A DNA stretch of 64,000 nt from an uncultured bacterium (GTDB lineage: Bacteria; Bacillota; Clostridia; Peptostreptococcales; Anaerovoracaceae), in contig CAJMLL010000006.1 of assembly GCA_905214225.1 (NCBI GenBank), forward strand, positions 1 to 64,000. Reading direction: 5' to 3'. The position numbers and the translations under genes are program-made. The notes below the pieces were generated by a model, which saw nothing but the letters and a program-made list of their open reading frames with translations, was not told the DNA's origin and did no database searches. Positions 36,790 through 45,594 of the stretch are shown here, in pieces (position 1 is the first letter of the stretch; each line of letters opens with the position of its first letter).

Positions 36790-37989
36790 ATGGAACTTTC
36801 CAAGAGAGTGCAGGAGATGCAGTTCTCCCCGATCCGTAAGTTCAACCCGATCGCTATTGAGGCAGAGCAGAAAGGCAAGAAGGTTTACCATCTGAACATC
36901 GGCCAGCCGGATATCGAGACTCCGCCGGAGTTCATGGAAGCAATCAGAGCATATCAGCCGAAGGTTATCGCATACGGCGAGTCCGGCGGACTTCCGGAGC
37001 TGCAGGACGCGATCATCGGATACTATAAGAAGATCGGCGTTGACCTGGAGAGAAAGAACATCATCGTAACAACCGGAGGATCCGAGGCGCTGATGATGTC
37101 CTTCCTGAACATCCTGAACGAGGGTGACCAGGTTATGATGGCTGAGCCGTTCTACACCAACTACAACACATTCGCTCTGGAAGCAGGCGGAAGCGTTGCA
37201 CCAATCACAGCAAGCGCAGACGACGGATATCAGTATGCAAAGAGAGAGCTGTTGGAGAAGTCCCTGACACCGAACACCAAGGCAATTGCCTGCATTTCCC
37301 CGGGAAACCCGACAGGAAACGTTCTGACACTGGACGACATGAAGGTTATCTGCGAGTTCGCAAAGGATCACGATCTGTGGGTAATGGCCGATGAGGTTTA
37401 CAGAGAGTTCGTATACGACGGAAGAAAGCTCGCTTCCTTCGGACAGCTGTCCGAGTACGCAGACAGAGTTATCCTGATCGACTCTGTTTCCAAGAGATTC
37501 TCCGCATGCGGAGCAAGAATCGGTTGCGTAATCTCCAAGAACGACGAGTTCATGAGCGGAATCATGAAGATGGCACAGGGCAGACTCTGCTCCTCCACAA
37601 TCGACCAGATCGGAGCAGCAGCACTCTACAGCGTTCCAGATTCCTATTATAAGGCAGTTAATGAAGAGTACTGCGCAAGAAGAGATACCATCCACGCAGA
37701 ACTCATGAAGATTCCTGGCGTAGTCTGCCAGAAGCCGGGCGGAGCATTCTACATGACCGTCAAACTGCCGGTTGAAGACGCAGAAGACTTCCTGATGTTC
37801 CTGCTGACCGAGTTCGATGATAATGGCGAGACCGTTATGTACGCACCGGCAAGCGGCTTCTACGCAACAAAGGGCATCGGAAAGGATGAGATCAGAATTG
37901 CTTACATCCTGAAGAAAGAAGACCTGAAGAGAGCCGCAGAACTCCTCGGTCTCGGCCTCAAGGCTTACAAGGCAAAGGGAAATAAGTAA
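36790..37989 (+). CDS. Class I/II pyridoxal-phosphate aminotransferase
   Basis: The 399-residue fold type I enzyme has NIGQPDIETPPEF at the N-terminus, ISPGNPTGNV, MADEVYREFVYDG, and the Schiff-base lysine in IDSVSKRFSACGARIG; IRIAYILKKED near the end holds the carboxylate-binding Arg. It resembles aspartate/aromatic aminotransferases, but the substrate cannot be read from sequence. ATG 36790 is preceded by GAAAGGAG. Codon choice is restricted (mostly AGA for Arg, few rare codons), which suggests high expression. It is monocistronic: promoter inside tlyA, terminator at 38020. Confidence 0.87.
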   Translation: MELSKRVQEMQFSPIRKFNPIAIEAEQKGKKVYHLNIGQPDIETPPEFMEAIRAYQPKVIAYGESGGLPELQDAIIGYYKKIGVDLERKNIIVTTGGSEALMMSFLNILNEGDQVMMAEPFYTNYNTFALEAGGSVAPITASADDGYQYAKRELLEKSLTPNTKAIACISPGNPTGNVLTLDDMKVICEFAKDHDLWVMADEVYREFVYDGRKLASFGQLSEYADRVILIDSVSKRFSACGARIGCVISKNDEFMSGIMKMAQGRLCSSTIDQIGAAALYSVPDSYYKAVNEEYCARRDTIHAELMKIPGVVCQKPGGAFYMTVKLPVEDAEDFLMFLLTEFDDNGETVMYAPASGFYATKGIGKDEIRIAYILKKEDLKRAAELLGLGLKAYKAKGNK

Positions 37990-38019
37990 CGGCATCGTAT
38001 ATATACCAATATATAGGCT

Positions 38020-38053
38020 AAAAGAGACGGGTGCAGACACATCCGTCTCTTTT
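38020..38053 (+). terminator. Intrinsic terminator after the aminotransferase gene
   Basis: AAAAGAGACGG (38020-38030) pairs with CCGTCTCTTTT (38043-38053), a perfect 11-base-pair stem that works in both directions. Confidence 0.85.
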
Positions 38054-38589
38054 CATGTGGTGCTTTGCCCATGCCGATGAGCCGAAGGCGAAGTGCGACT
38101 GGCTCTGCAGCACTGGCTGGATTCTGTGAATGAAATCTGGAAGATGAGAAATTAATTACTTGGCTGGAAGATGTAGTTTTTTAGTGTACATGCCGGATAC
38201 CGGGTAAAGATATGGAAATATGATGAAAATGTGAAGGAATGGTTCCCGGTTCGTTTTTTTTCAAGTTTTGAGAGGAAGCGCAGAACCGAATAATTATAAA
38301 TGTCCGGATCAGGCAGAGATGTCCTGGAAATATTACAAAAATCTGGAACTTTGAGAGCGGTTAAAGAGGGCAAAGGCACTGGAAAAGGACAGCGTCGAAA
38401 CTATTTGTTGCCGAAGGGCGGCAGAAATCGAAAAATGGCGGATATATGCGGAATTTTACACAGTAAATTTTCAGAATACTTATTGCGAGGAAAAGCCGGG
38501 TTCTGCAGAATATAGGATAATCATGATTTAAACGAACCAGAAAAATATAAACTTAGATGAACACAAAATACATACATATACATGAATGA
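38054..38589 (+). other. Gene-poor stretch, probably decayed sequence
   Basis: About 540 bases with no convincing gene. A 71-codon frame at 38300-38515 has no ribosome site and a Gly/Lys/Arg-rich product with no family resemblance. CGGTTC (38247) and GAACCG (38283) flank a T8 run but do not make a convincing terminator. I see no transposon ends. Confidence 0.4.
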
Positions 38590-39078
38590 ATATCCATTTA
38601 TGAAGGAAAGAAGCTCCATCCGTTCAAGAAAGTGGCAGACTACAAGGCATCCAAAGCCCGTGTCTACACCAGGAAGAATCTGAAGACGTACCATAATTAC
38701 AAGTATTATGTTGCGGCGTACAAGATCAAGAACGGAAAGAAAGTCGTGGTAAGAAACAGCGTCACGGTTCACTCCGTTTGCGGAAACACCAGCGCGCGCT
38801 CCACGAATGTGAAGTCCGTAAAGGTGAAGAAGCATGCCGTTACCCTGAAGAAGGACAAGACCTATAAGGTGAAGGCAACGATATCCAAGGTGAACAAGAA
38901 GCGCGCATTTCTCGACGCGACGCATTGCGGACTGCTCCGTTACCTGACAGCAAACAGCAAGATTGCGGATGTAAATTACAATACAGGCGTGATCAAGGCT
39001 AAGAAAGCCGGCAAGACGACGGTATACGTACTCGGTGTCAACGGAATTCGAGACAAGTGTGTGGTAACCGTTAAGTAG
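38590..39078 (+). pseudogene. 3' remnant of a surface protein with Ig-like (Big_2-type) repeats
   Basis: The frame is open from 38590 after a stop and has no ribosome site; the first possible start (GTG 38632) falls inside a domain. The first part (KTYHNYKYYVAAYKIKNGKK) looks like the end of a fibronectin III-type repeat, and the last 80 residues (TLKKDKTYKVKATISKV; LTANSKIADVNYNTGVI; KKAGKTTVYVLGVNG) match a bacterial Ig-like Big_2 domain, rich in Lys. Such pairs form the C-termini of large secreted adhesins or wall proteins. The N-terminus and signal peptide are missing, so this is read as a truncated relic. Confidence 0.65.
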
Positions 39079-39140
39079 TCCATGCTGTGAATTTCGCAGA
39101 CAAATACGTCATTTCCGCGAAACACATTGAGTACTGCTTA

Positions 39141-39157
39141 CTAACATGCTATGTTAG
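39141..39157 (+). repeat. 17-base palindrome
   Basis: CTAACAT and ATGTTAG flank GCT. It lies between the surface-protein remnant and its terminator. Possible protein-binding site; role unknown. Confidence 0.35.
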
Positions 39158-39191
39158 AAGAGAAAAATAGATGATCGGAGTCATCTGATAG

Positions 39192-39240
39192 AGGGACTGC
39201 AGTTTCAGGCCGCGATATGCCTGGCTGCAGTCCCTTTTTC
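39192..39240 (+). terminator. Intrinsic terminator after the surface-protein remnant
   Basis: AGGGACTGCAG (39192-39202) pairs perfectly with CTGCAGTCCCT, followed by TTTTTC. Probably the original terminator of the decayed gene. Confidence 0.85.
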
Positions 39241-39244
39241 GTGC

Positions 39245-39273
39245 TGGAATCTGTATCTGTACTTCAGTATAAT
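39245..39273 (+). promoter_or_regulatory. Possible promoter of the ornithine cyclodeaminase-family gene
   Basis: A perfect TATAAT (39268-39273) with a weak -35 box TGGAAT 17 bases upstream. The leader to the start codon is about 150 bases and distinctly GC-rich between 39310 and 39380. Confidence 0.45.
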
Positions 39274-39431
39274 GGATATAAAAGGGAGGTAAACGCGTAC
39301 AGTAATCGTTCGGGGGAGAAGCCGCGGATACGCCCGCAGGCCCGTCAGAGCCGCAAAAATGCGCTGCAGAGGGGCAGATGATCCGAAGGATAATAATACC
39401 AGCTTTACAGATACAGATTGGAGGCCTTGCT

Positions 39432-40418
39432 ATGCTGCTTTTGTCTAAGAAAGATATTGAATCGGTTGTATCGATGCAGGAGATCATCGACGCGGACATT
39501 CAGGCGTTTAAGATGGTCAGTGAGAAGAGTGCGGATATTCCCCTCAGGACCAGGATTCCGGCGCCGAAGGAGGATGGAAATTTCCTGTTTATGCCGGCCT
39601 ATGCGGAGCAGATGGACGCCGCGGCGCTGAAAGTTGCAAATATTTTTCCGCACAACCGTGAGAAGAACATGGACACGGCACCTGCACAGATCCTGTACAT
39701 CGATGGGAAAACCGGATATATTACGGCCATGCTGGATGGAAATTATGTCACCCAGGTCAGAACGGGAGCGGCGTCCGGCGCGGCATTTCAGCTTCTTGCG
39801 CGGAAAGATGCCTCTGTCGGCGCTCTGTTCGGCACGGGAAGTCAGGCGGAGCAGCAGCTTTCTGCCATGCTTACTGCATGTAATCTGAAAGAAGTCCGGA
39901 TATTCAGCAGAAATCAGGAGCGCCGCGATGCGTTTACGGCAGCGATGCAGGAGAAGTTCGGAGGAAGCGGTGTCAGACTGGTCAGTGCACAGTCCTCTGA
40001 CGAGGCTGTAGAGGATGCGGACGTCGTCATTACCGTTACCTCATCGCCGGTTCCGGTGTTTGACGGAAGCCTGATCAAGCCGGGCTGCACGATCAGCTGT
40101 ATCGGCACCTATGAGCCAGAGAAGCATGAGCTGGACCCTTCTGTACTTCCGAGGGCTTCTAAGATCTACTGCGACTCTGTGGACGCTGTGCTGGCCGAGA
40201 GCGGGGATCTTCTGATTCCGCTGAATGACGGAACAATCAGCAGAAGCGACGTGACCGGCGAGCTGGGACAGGTGGCTGCGGGAAGCCTTCCGGGGCGCGA
40301 GAACGATGAAGAGATCATCGTGTTTGAGTCCGTCGGTGTTGCGGTCCAGGATCTCTGTGCGGCAAAGGCCATCCTCGCAAGGGCAGAAAAAGCAGGCGCT
40401 GGGAAACGCTGGGAGTAA
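39432..40418 (+). CDS. Ornithine cyclodeaminase/mu-crystallin family protein
   Basis: The 328-residue NAD(P)-dependent family member has LLLSKKDIESVVSM at the N-terminus, the KVANIFPHN segment with the substrate Lys, the Rossmann motif ALFGTGSQAEQQL near residue 135 and the SDEAVEDADVVITVTSS segment. Family members include ornithine cyclodeaminase (ornithine to proline and ammonia), alanine dehydrogenase of archaea and ketimine reductases; the sequence alone does not choose between them. ATG 39432 with GGAGG 7 bases upstream is used; ATG 39378 is possible but less well placed. Proline formation would fit amino acid fermentation. Confidence 0.82.
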   Translation: MLLLSKKDIESVVSMQEIIDADIQAFKMVSEKSADIPLRTRIPAPKEDGNFLFMPAYAEQMDAAALKVANIFPHNREKNMDTAPAQILYIDGKTGYITAMLDGNYVTQVRTGAASGAAFQLLARKDASVGALFGTGSQAEQQLSAMLTACNLKEVRIFSRNQERRDAFTAAMQEKFGGSGVRLVSAQSSDEAVEDADVVITVTSSPVPVFDGSLIKPGCTISCIGTYEPEKHELDPSVLPRASKIYCDSVDAVLAESGDLLIPLNDGTISRSDVTGELGQVAAGSLPGRENDEEIIVFESVGVAVQDLCAAKAILARAEKAGAGKRWE

Positions 40419-40471
40419 AATAAATACAGGAGATATAGAATAATAAGAAAATTAAATACATGAAATAAAGG

Positions 40472-40515
40472 AATAACATTCAAAGATTCATTATATTATG
40501 TGAATGTTATTTTAT
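40472..40515 (+). terminator. Intrinsic terminator after the ornithine cyclodeaminase-family gene
   Basis: AATAACATTCA (40472-40482) pairs with TGAATGTTATT (40501-40511), followed by TTATT. AT-rich but perfect over 11 pairs. Confidence 0.75.
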
Positions 40516-40873
40516 TGTGCTGAAAAATAAACATATAATTATCTGGCGTAAATATGAAAATAATTTTAAATCAGGAATATCCTGAAGAGCTGTACAATCG
40601 TGTATATCATAAAGTAAATTCATTTATATCTGAAAATTACTTCAAGATCTTGAAAACTAAATTAGAATTATTTATAATAAAATCATGAATTTCTTGTGGC
40701 ATGTCCACTGATTATACATAATACTGTACTAATTAGCGTGCAATACAGGTAGTCTGGATATTTCTGCTGGTCATTATCTTGTTTTTAATTATAAAATAAG
40801 GTCAGTCGAGTACGGAAGATATTATTCAGAAAATGTATGGAAATATGCATTGTGTTTAGAAAGGAGTTTCATT
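40516..40873 (+). other. AT-rich leader region of the symporter gene
   Basis: About 360 bases with no gene. It holds a perfect 14-base palindrome TTCAAGATCTTGAA (40641-40654), a plausible operator, and a candidate promoter TTGTGG (40694-40699), 17 bases, CATAAT (40717-40722), which leaves a 5' leader of about 145 bases. Nothing else is recognisable. Confidence 0.4.
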
Positions 40874-42367
40874 ATGCACTCGTTTGCTGGGTTAATTTAT
40901 TCACTGTATGAGGTTTTGTGGGGGCCGCCGATGCTGATTCTGCTGATCGGTACGGGAATTTTTATGACAATCAGAACCAGAGGTTTTCAGTTCAGAAAAT
41001 TCGGCCTTGCCATGAAGAATACAGTTGGAAAGCTTTTTGACAAGACGGATGTAAAGGAAGGATCTCTTTCTCCGGTTCAGGCGATGACAACAGCCCTGGC
41101 CGGAACGGTAGGAACCGGTAACATTGCCGGAGTAACCGGAGCGATCGCCCTGGGCGGACCGGGAGCGGTTTTCTGGATGTGGGTGTCTGCTATGTTTGGT
41201 ATGGTTACCAAGTTCTCTGAGGTTACGCTCTCTGTGCGTTACCGTGAAAAGAACGAACTGGGCGACTGGGTCGGCGGACCGATGTACTACATCAAGAACG
41301 GACTCGGAAAGCACTGGAAATGGCTGGGCGTGCTCTTCTCTCTCTTTGCGGCTATTGCGGCAATGGGAATCGGAAACATGACACAGATTAATACTATCGT
41401 AACTTCTGTGGGTTCCATCTTCACGCAGTTCAACCCAGCTACAACAGCTGCACAGCTGAAAACTATTTACCTGGTAGTCGGCATTATCGTTGCGATTCTG
41501 ACCACACTCGTTCTGTTCGGAGGACTGAACAGAATCGGAGCAGTAACGGAAAAGCTGGTCCCGGGAATGGCGATGCTCTACGTCCTGTCTGCTCTGGTTG
41601 TCGTTGTCTTCAATTATAAAAATATCGGACCGGTGTTCGCATCCATCTTTAAGTTTGCTTTCAATCCGCAGGCTGTAGGCGGCGGACTTGCCGGAACAGG
41701 CATCAAAATCACCATGCAGATGGGTATCGGAAGAGGAATCTTCTCCAATGAGGCCGGACTCGGATCGGCGCCGATCGCGCACGCTGCTGCTGATACGGAC
41801 CATCCGGTAAGACAGGGTATGTTCGGTATCTTCGAAGTATTCGCAGCATCCATGGTCATCTGCACATTTACGGCACTTGCAGTTCTGACTTCTGGAGTTG
41901 CCGGTCAGTTCTACGGAAAGAGCGCAGGAACCAATATGGCAATTTCTGCATTCAGCACGACCTTCGGAGGAAAGCTTGCGGCGATCATTATCGCGCTGTG
42001 CATCACCATGTTCGCACTGTCCACCATCCTGAGCTGGAGCCTGTATGGAACCAGATGTGCAGAGTTCCTCTTCGGAACGAAGATCATCAAGCCATATCAG
42101 ATTGTATTCGTTGCCTTTGTCGTCATCGGAGCGGTTACAAAGATGGATCTGGTATGGACAATTGCGGACGATCTGAATGCCATGATGGCCATCCCGAACC
42201 TGATCGCCGTTATCGCGCTGTCTCCGGAGATTATCAGACTGATTAAGGACTTCCTCAGCGACGAGCCGCAGTACACCTGCGAGAGACTGGAAGCAGAGGC
42301 AGAGAAGAGACGTCTCGCAGAGTACCATCTGGAAAAGAAGGAAGCGAGAAAGACAGGAACAAGATAA
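40874..42367 (+). CDS. Alanine/glycine:cation symporter (AGCS family)
   Basis: The 497-residue polytopic protein imports alanine or glycine with sodium or protons. Family signatures are GTGNIAGVTGAIALGGPGAVFWMW (the AGCS pattern, starting near residue 75, here quoted in part), GGPMYYIKNGLG and GRGIFSNEAGLGSAPIAHAA. About 10-11 membrane helices are visible. ATG 40874 follows GAAAGGAG. In an organism with betaine/glycine-type reductases, glycine or alanine import would supply fermentation substrates, but this is inference. It is monocistronic with a clear terminator. Confidence 0.9.
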   Translation: MHSFAGLIYSLYEVLWGPPMLILLIGTGIFMTIRTRGFQFRKFGLAMKNTVGKLFDKTDVKEGSLSPVQAMTTALAGTVGTGNIAGVTGAIALGGPGAVFWMWVSAMFGMVTKFSEVTLSVRYREKNELGDWVGGPMYYIKNGLGKHWKWLGVLFSLFAAIAAMGIGNMTQINTIVTSVGSIFTQFNPATTAAQLKTIYLVVGIIVAILTTLVLFGGLNRIGAVTEKLVPGMAMLYVLSALVVVVFNYKNIGPVFASIFKFAFNPQAVGGGLAGTGIKITMQMGIGRGIFSNEAGLGSAPIAHAAADTDHPVRQGMFGIFEVFAASMVICTFTALAVLTSGVAGQFYGKSAGTNMAISAFSTTFGGKLAAIIIALCITMFALSTILSWSLYGTRCAEFLFGTKIIKPYQIVFVAFVVIGAVTKMDLVWTIADDLNAMMAIPNLIAVIALSPEIIRLIKDFLSDEPQYTCERLEAEAEKRRLAEYHLEKKEARKTGTR

Positions 42368-42450
42368 TCACAGACCGATGATAATCTTGCCGGGGAAATT
42401 TTTCTGGATATAGAAGTTCCGCTTCTGAAATAATAAATGGAATCATGAAT

Positions 42451-42512
42451 ACAGGCAGGAATGCCGGAGAGTCTGCAGCAGGCAGAGTTCATCCGACTCC
42501 TGCCTGTTCTTT
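42451..42512 (+). terminator. Intrinsic terminator after the AGCS symporter gene
   Basis: ACAGGCAGGA (42451-42460) pairs with TCCTGCCTGT (42498-42507), followed by TCTTTTTC. The 37-base loop contains further partial pairing. Confidence 0.8.
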
Positions 42513-42598
42513 TTCTACTATAATATATAGCAATAATCTGGCGCGCAGATCATTGCACAGGCGAATGGCTTCGAATGTAAAAGAGACCGCGGATCAAA

Positions 42599-42716
42599 TG
42601 TAAAATAAAGTGCGTTTTACAAAGATCAAGCCGAAAAGCGTTGAAATCAAGCCATCATTTCTTATTTTACATGGGTTTTACAAAGACAAGATTTCTTACT
42701 TTACATAGATTTCGTA
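42599..42716 (+). promoter_or_regulatory. PhoP-box array upstream of pstS
   Basis: TTTTACA occurs at 42665 and 42676, exactly 11 bases apart, then CTTTACA at 42699 and TTTCGTA at 42710, again 11 apart, with a degenerate copy between. Another TTTTACA lies at 42615 and an inverted TGTAAAA at 42599. Firmicute PhoP binds TTTACA-like direct repeats with 11-base period, so this marks phosphate-starvation control of the pst-pho genes. A GAAGGG/CCCTTC hairpin (42731-42762) lies in the leader further down. Confidence 0.7.
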
Positions 42717-42813
42717 GACTGTTAACTGTCGAAGGGAGAGAAAAGAAAGAAGAAAGCCCTTCGGAATGCACTGATTGATCATAATGCTTTTTGCAATATG
42801 AGAAAGGAGAATA

Positions 42814-43731
42814 ATGATGTTATCAGGCGAAAAATTGAAATCACATGGAAAGTTAAAGGCTGCGGCAATCCTCGTATTGATTGTTGCGATCATGATGGCC
42901 TTCACGGCATGCGGAAGCTCCTCTTCCAAGAAGAGCTCATCAGGCTCCAGCAGCAAGATCTCAGCTTCTGGTTCTTCTGCTCTGCAGCCACTTGCAAAGC
43001 AGGCAGCAGATGACTACATGAAAGCTCATTCCGGTGTTTCCATCACTGTAAGCGGCGGCGGAAGCGGCACTGGTCTGAAGCAGGTATCTGAGGGTTCCGT
43101 TGATATCGGAAACTCTGATGTAGAAGCAAGCGAGAAACTGGACAAGACAGCAGCTTCCAAGCTGAAGGATCACAAGGTTGCACTGGTTACTGTAGCACCG
43201 GTTGTTAACTCCAAGCTGGGTGTCAAGAACCTCACAACTGAGCAGCTGATCGGAATCTTCACAGGAAAGATCACAAACTGGAAAGAAGTCGGCGGACCGA
43301 ACCTGAAGATCATGCTGGTAACTCGTCCGGATTCCTCTGGTACAAGAGCTCTGTTCAAGCAGTATGCAATGAACGGCAAAGATGAGGCTTCCAAGTCTGC
43401 ACTTGAGACAGATGACTCCGGTACACTGATGGAAACTGTTGAGAAGAATAAGGGTGCGATCGGATATGTTGCACTGTCCTACCTCACAGATACAAAGAAG
43501 GCTGTTGCAGTAAGCATCGATGGTGTTGAGCCGACTTTGGAGAATACCTACAACGGAAAGTACAATGTCTGGGGTTATGAGCACATGTACACAAAGGGTG
43601 ACGGATCCAAGACAGCACAGAGCTTCATCAAGTATCTGAGCGGCAAGAGATACGTAAAGAACGTAGAGAAGATGGGATACGGCGCAATCTCCAAGCTGAC
43701 CGACAAAGCGGCACAGAATCATGACAAATAA
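42814..43731 (+). CDS. pstS: Phosphate ABC transporter substrate-binding lipoprotein
   Basis: PstS captures phosphate outside the cell. The 305-residue product has a basic N-terminus, a hydrophobic stretch and the lipobox FTAC, so it is lipid-anchored, followed by a Ser/Lys linker. The binding domain has SGSSALQPLAKQAADDY, GSGTGLKQVSEGSVDIGNSD and RPDSSGTRALF, the residues that hold phosphate. The ribosome site is GAAAGGAG. It is the first gene of the pst-pho unit behind the PhoP boxes and overlaps pstC by 11 bases. Confidence 0.94.
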   Translation: MMLSGEKLKSHGKLKAAAILVLIVAIMMAFTACGSSSSKKSSSGSSSKISASGSSALQPLAKQAADDYMKAHSGVSITVSGGGSGTGLKQVSEGSVDIGNSDVEASEKLDKTAASKLKDHKVALVTVAPVVNSKLGVKNLTTEQLIGIFTGKITNWKEVGGPNLKIMLVTRPDSSGTRALFKQYAMNGKDEASKSALETDDSGTLMETVEKNKGAIGYVALSYLTDTKKAVAVSIDGVEPTLENTYNGKYNVWGYEHMYTKGDGSKTAQSFIKYLSGKRYVKNVEKMGYGAISKLTDKAAQNHDK

Positions 43732-44629
43732 TGCTGCCAAAAGACAGCGCAAAGAGAAAGCCTGCAAAACACTCGTAATGCTTTGCGGGCTTCTCATTAT
43801 CGCTCTCGTTATTATCATCGCGCTGTTTCTGGTTGTAAAAGGGAGCGGTACATTCGTTCAGTACCACCACAGTATTGGCGAATTCCTCTTTTCTAAAAAC
43901 TGGGCTCCGTCTGACGTTCCAGGTCAGGGCGGCGGACATGTCGGAGCATTCGTTTACATCATGGGAACGGTTTACACCTGCGCACTTGCACTGGTAATCG
44001 CTGTTCCGTTCAGTCTGGCAGCGGCAATCTTCCTCTCTGAGATTTCACCGAAATTCGGAGCGAAATTCCTGCAGCCGGCAATTGAAATCTTTGTCGGAAT
44101 TCCTTCGGTTGTATACGGCTGGGTCGGCATGACCGTTCTGGTACCGTTTATTTCCAAGAAATTCCACGCACCGATGGGAGGCTACTCCGTTCTGGCTGCC
44201 GGCATCGTTCTGGCGATTATGATTATGCCGACCATCACCACACTTTCCGCGGACGCGCTCCGCTCACTTCCACCGCGCTGCAAACTGGGTGCTCTGGGAA
44301 TGGGAGCGACGAGATGGCAGTCCATTTACACGATTCAGGTACCGATGGCAAAAAGCGGAATCATCACAGGAATCATCCTGGGACTGAGCCGTGCAATCGG
44401 TGAGACCCTCGCGGTTGCCATGGTAATCGGAAAAACACGAGTACTCCCGAAGGGAATCCTCTATCCGACCAACAACCTGACGGCGGCCATTGCGGCAGAC
44501 ATGGGTAATACCGCTAACGGCAGTGAGTACAACCTGGCTCTGTGGAGCATGGCCTTGCTGCTTCTGATTTTGTCCCTGGTATGTATCGCATTGATCCACC
44601 TGACACTGAAGAAGAAGAAAGAATATTAA
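43721..44629 (+). CDS. pstC: Phosphate ABC transporter permease PstC
   Basis: The 302-residue permease has six membrane helices and the binding-protein-dependent transport signature around LGMGATRWQSIYTIQVPMA with LGLSRAIGETLAVAMVIG. PstC pairs with PstA in the membrane. The start overlaps the end of pstS by 11 bases, consistent with coupled translation, and no strong ribosome site of its own is seen. Confidence 0.92.
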   Translation: MTNNAAKRQRKEKACKTLVMLCGLLIIALVIIIALFLVVKGSGTFVQYHHSIGEFLFSKNWAPSDVPGQGGGHVGAFVYIMGTVYTCALALVIAVPFSLAAAIFLSEISPKFGAKFLQPAIEIFVGIPSVVYGWVGMTVLVPFISKKFHAPMGGYSVLAAGIVLAIMIMPTITTLSADALRSLPPRCKLGALGMGATRWQSIYTIQVPMAKSGIITGIILGLSRAIGETLAVAMVIGKTRVLPKGILYPTNNLTAAIAADMGNTANGSEYNLALWSMALLLLILSLVCIALIHLTLKKKKEY

Positions 44630-44648
44630 CCGGAAAGGAAGAGTGTAT

Positions 44649-45536
44649 ATGAAAGAAAAAAATGTACATGCAAGATCGCGGGGCGTCGATCACTTCATGA
44701 CCGGTGTGTTCTACATCGTCGGTGGAAGCGCGATTCTGCTGCTGCTGGTTCTGGCAGGATACATTATCATTAAGGGAATCAAGAGCTATTATCCGGGTGT
44801 CATGGGATTCACTGACGCGGGCATTGGAAATCAGCTGTTCAACACCATTTATCTGGTTGTTCTGTCGCTGATCGTCAGTGTGCCTCTGGGAATGGCGGCA
44901 GGTACATATCTGTCAGAATATGCCAAACAGGGAAAGCTGACCGAGATTATCACCATGTCCATCGAAGCGCTGAGTTCCCTTCCGTCCATTGTAATCGGCC
45001 TGTTCGGATATCTGGTATTCATCCTGATGACAGGCGCACAGAGCAATCTGCTCGCCGGCGCCATGGTTGTCACGATCCTGAGTATCCCGCAGATTACCTC
45101 TACGACGAGAGATGCGTTGAAGGCGCTGCCGGACTACTACAGAACAGGAAGTATCGGACTGGGAGCTTCAACATTCCAGACCATCTGGCATGTTCTGATT
45201 CCGGCCTGCATTCCGAGAGTGGTTACCGGAATCATTCTGGTCGCCGGCCGTGGATTCGGTGAGGCAGCTGCACTGCTCTACACCACCGGTCAGAGCACGA
45301 TCATCGACTGGAGCAACTGGAATCTTGCTTCTTCCACATGTCCGCTGAATCCGATGCGTCCGGGCGAGACTCTGGCGCTTCATGTATGGATGATGCGTAC
45401 AGAAGGAAGCATGGTACAGCATTCCACTGAAATTGCGAACATTTCTTCCATGATCCTGGTTATCGCCGTACTGATCTTCAACCTGGCAGCACGTCTGATT
45501 TCCGCAAGAATCGTGAAGAAGAACCGCGGAGCATAA
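44649..45536 (+). CDS. pstA: Phosphate ABC transporter permease PstA
   Basis: The 295-residue second permease has six helices, the early NTIYLVVLSLIVSVPLGMAAG, the EAA-like loop LPDYYRTGSIGLGASTFQTI and GRGFGEAAALLYT. I use ATG 44649, 8 bases behind AAAGGAAG; the in-frame GTG at 44643 is too close to it. Confidence 0.92.
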   Translation: MKEKNVHARSRGVDHFMTGVFYIVGGSAILLLLVLAGYIIIKGIKSYYPGVMGFTDAGIGNQLFNTIYLVVLSLIVSVPLGMAAGTYLSEYAKQGKLTEIITMSIEALSSLPSIVIGLFGYLVFILMTGAQSNLLAGAMVVTILSIPQITSTTRDALKALPDYYRTGSIGLGASTFQTIWHVLIPACIPRVVTGIILVAGRGFGEAAALLYTTGQSTIIDWSNWNLASSTCPLNPMRPGETLALHVWMMRTEGSMVQHSTEIANISSMILVIAVLIFNLAARLISARIVKKNRGA

Positions 45537-45594
45537 TCTCTGAACAGAAAAAGTGCACACATTGTAGTGGTAATACTTGAGGAGTATATTGAAA

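Noticed and set aside
38300-38515. A 71-codon open frame in the gene-poor stretch
   Set aside because: No ribosome site, biased Gly/Lys/Arg composition and no family resemblance.
39274-39431. A glycine riboswitch in the GC-rich leader of the ornithine cyclodeaminase-family gene
   Set aside because: The conserved glycine aptamer core and a tandem arrangement are not visible, and no terminator-like expression platform follows.
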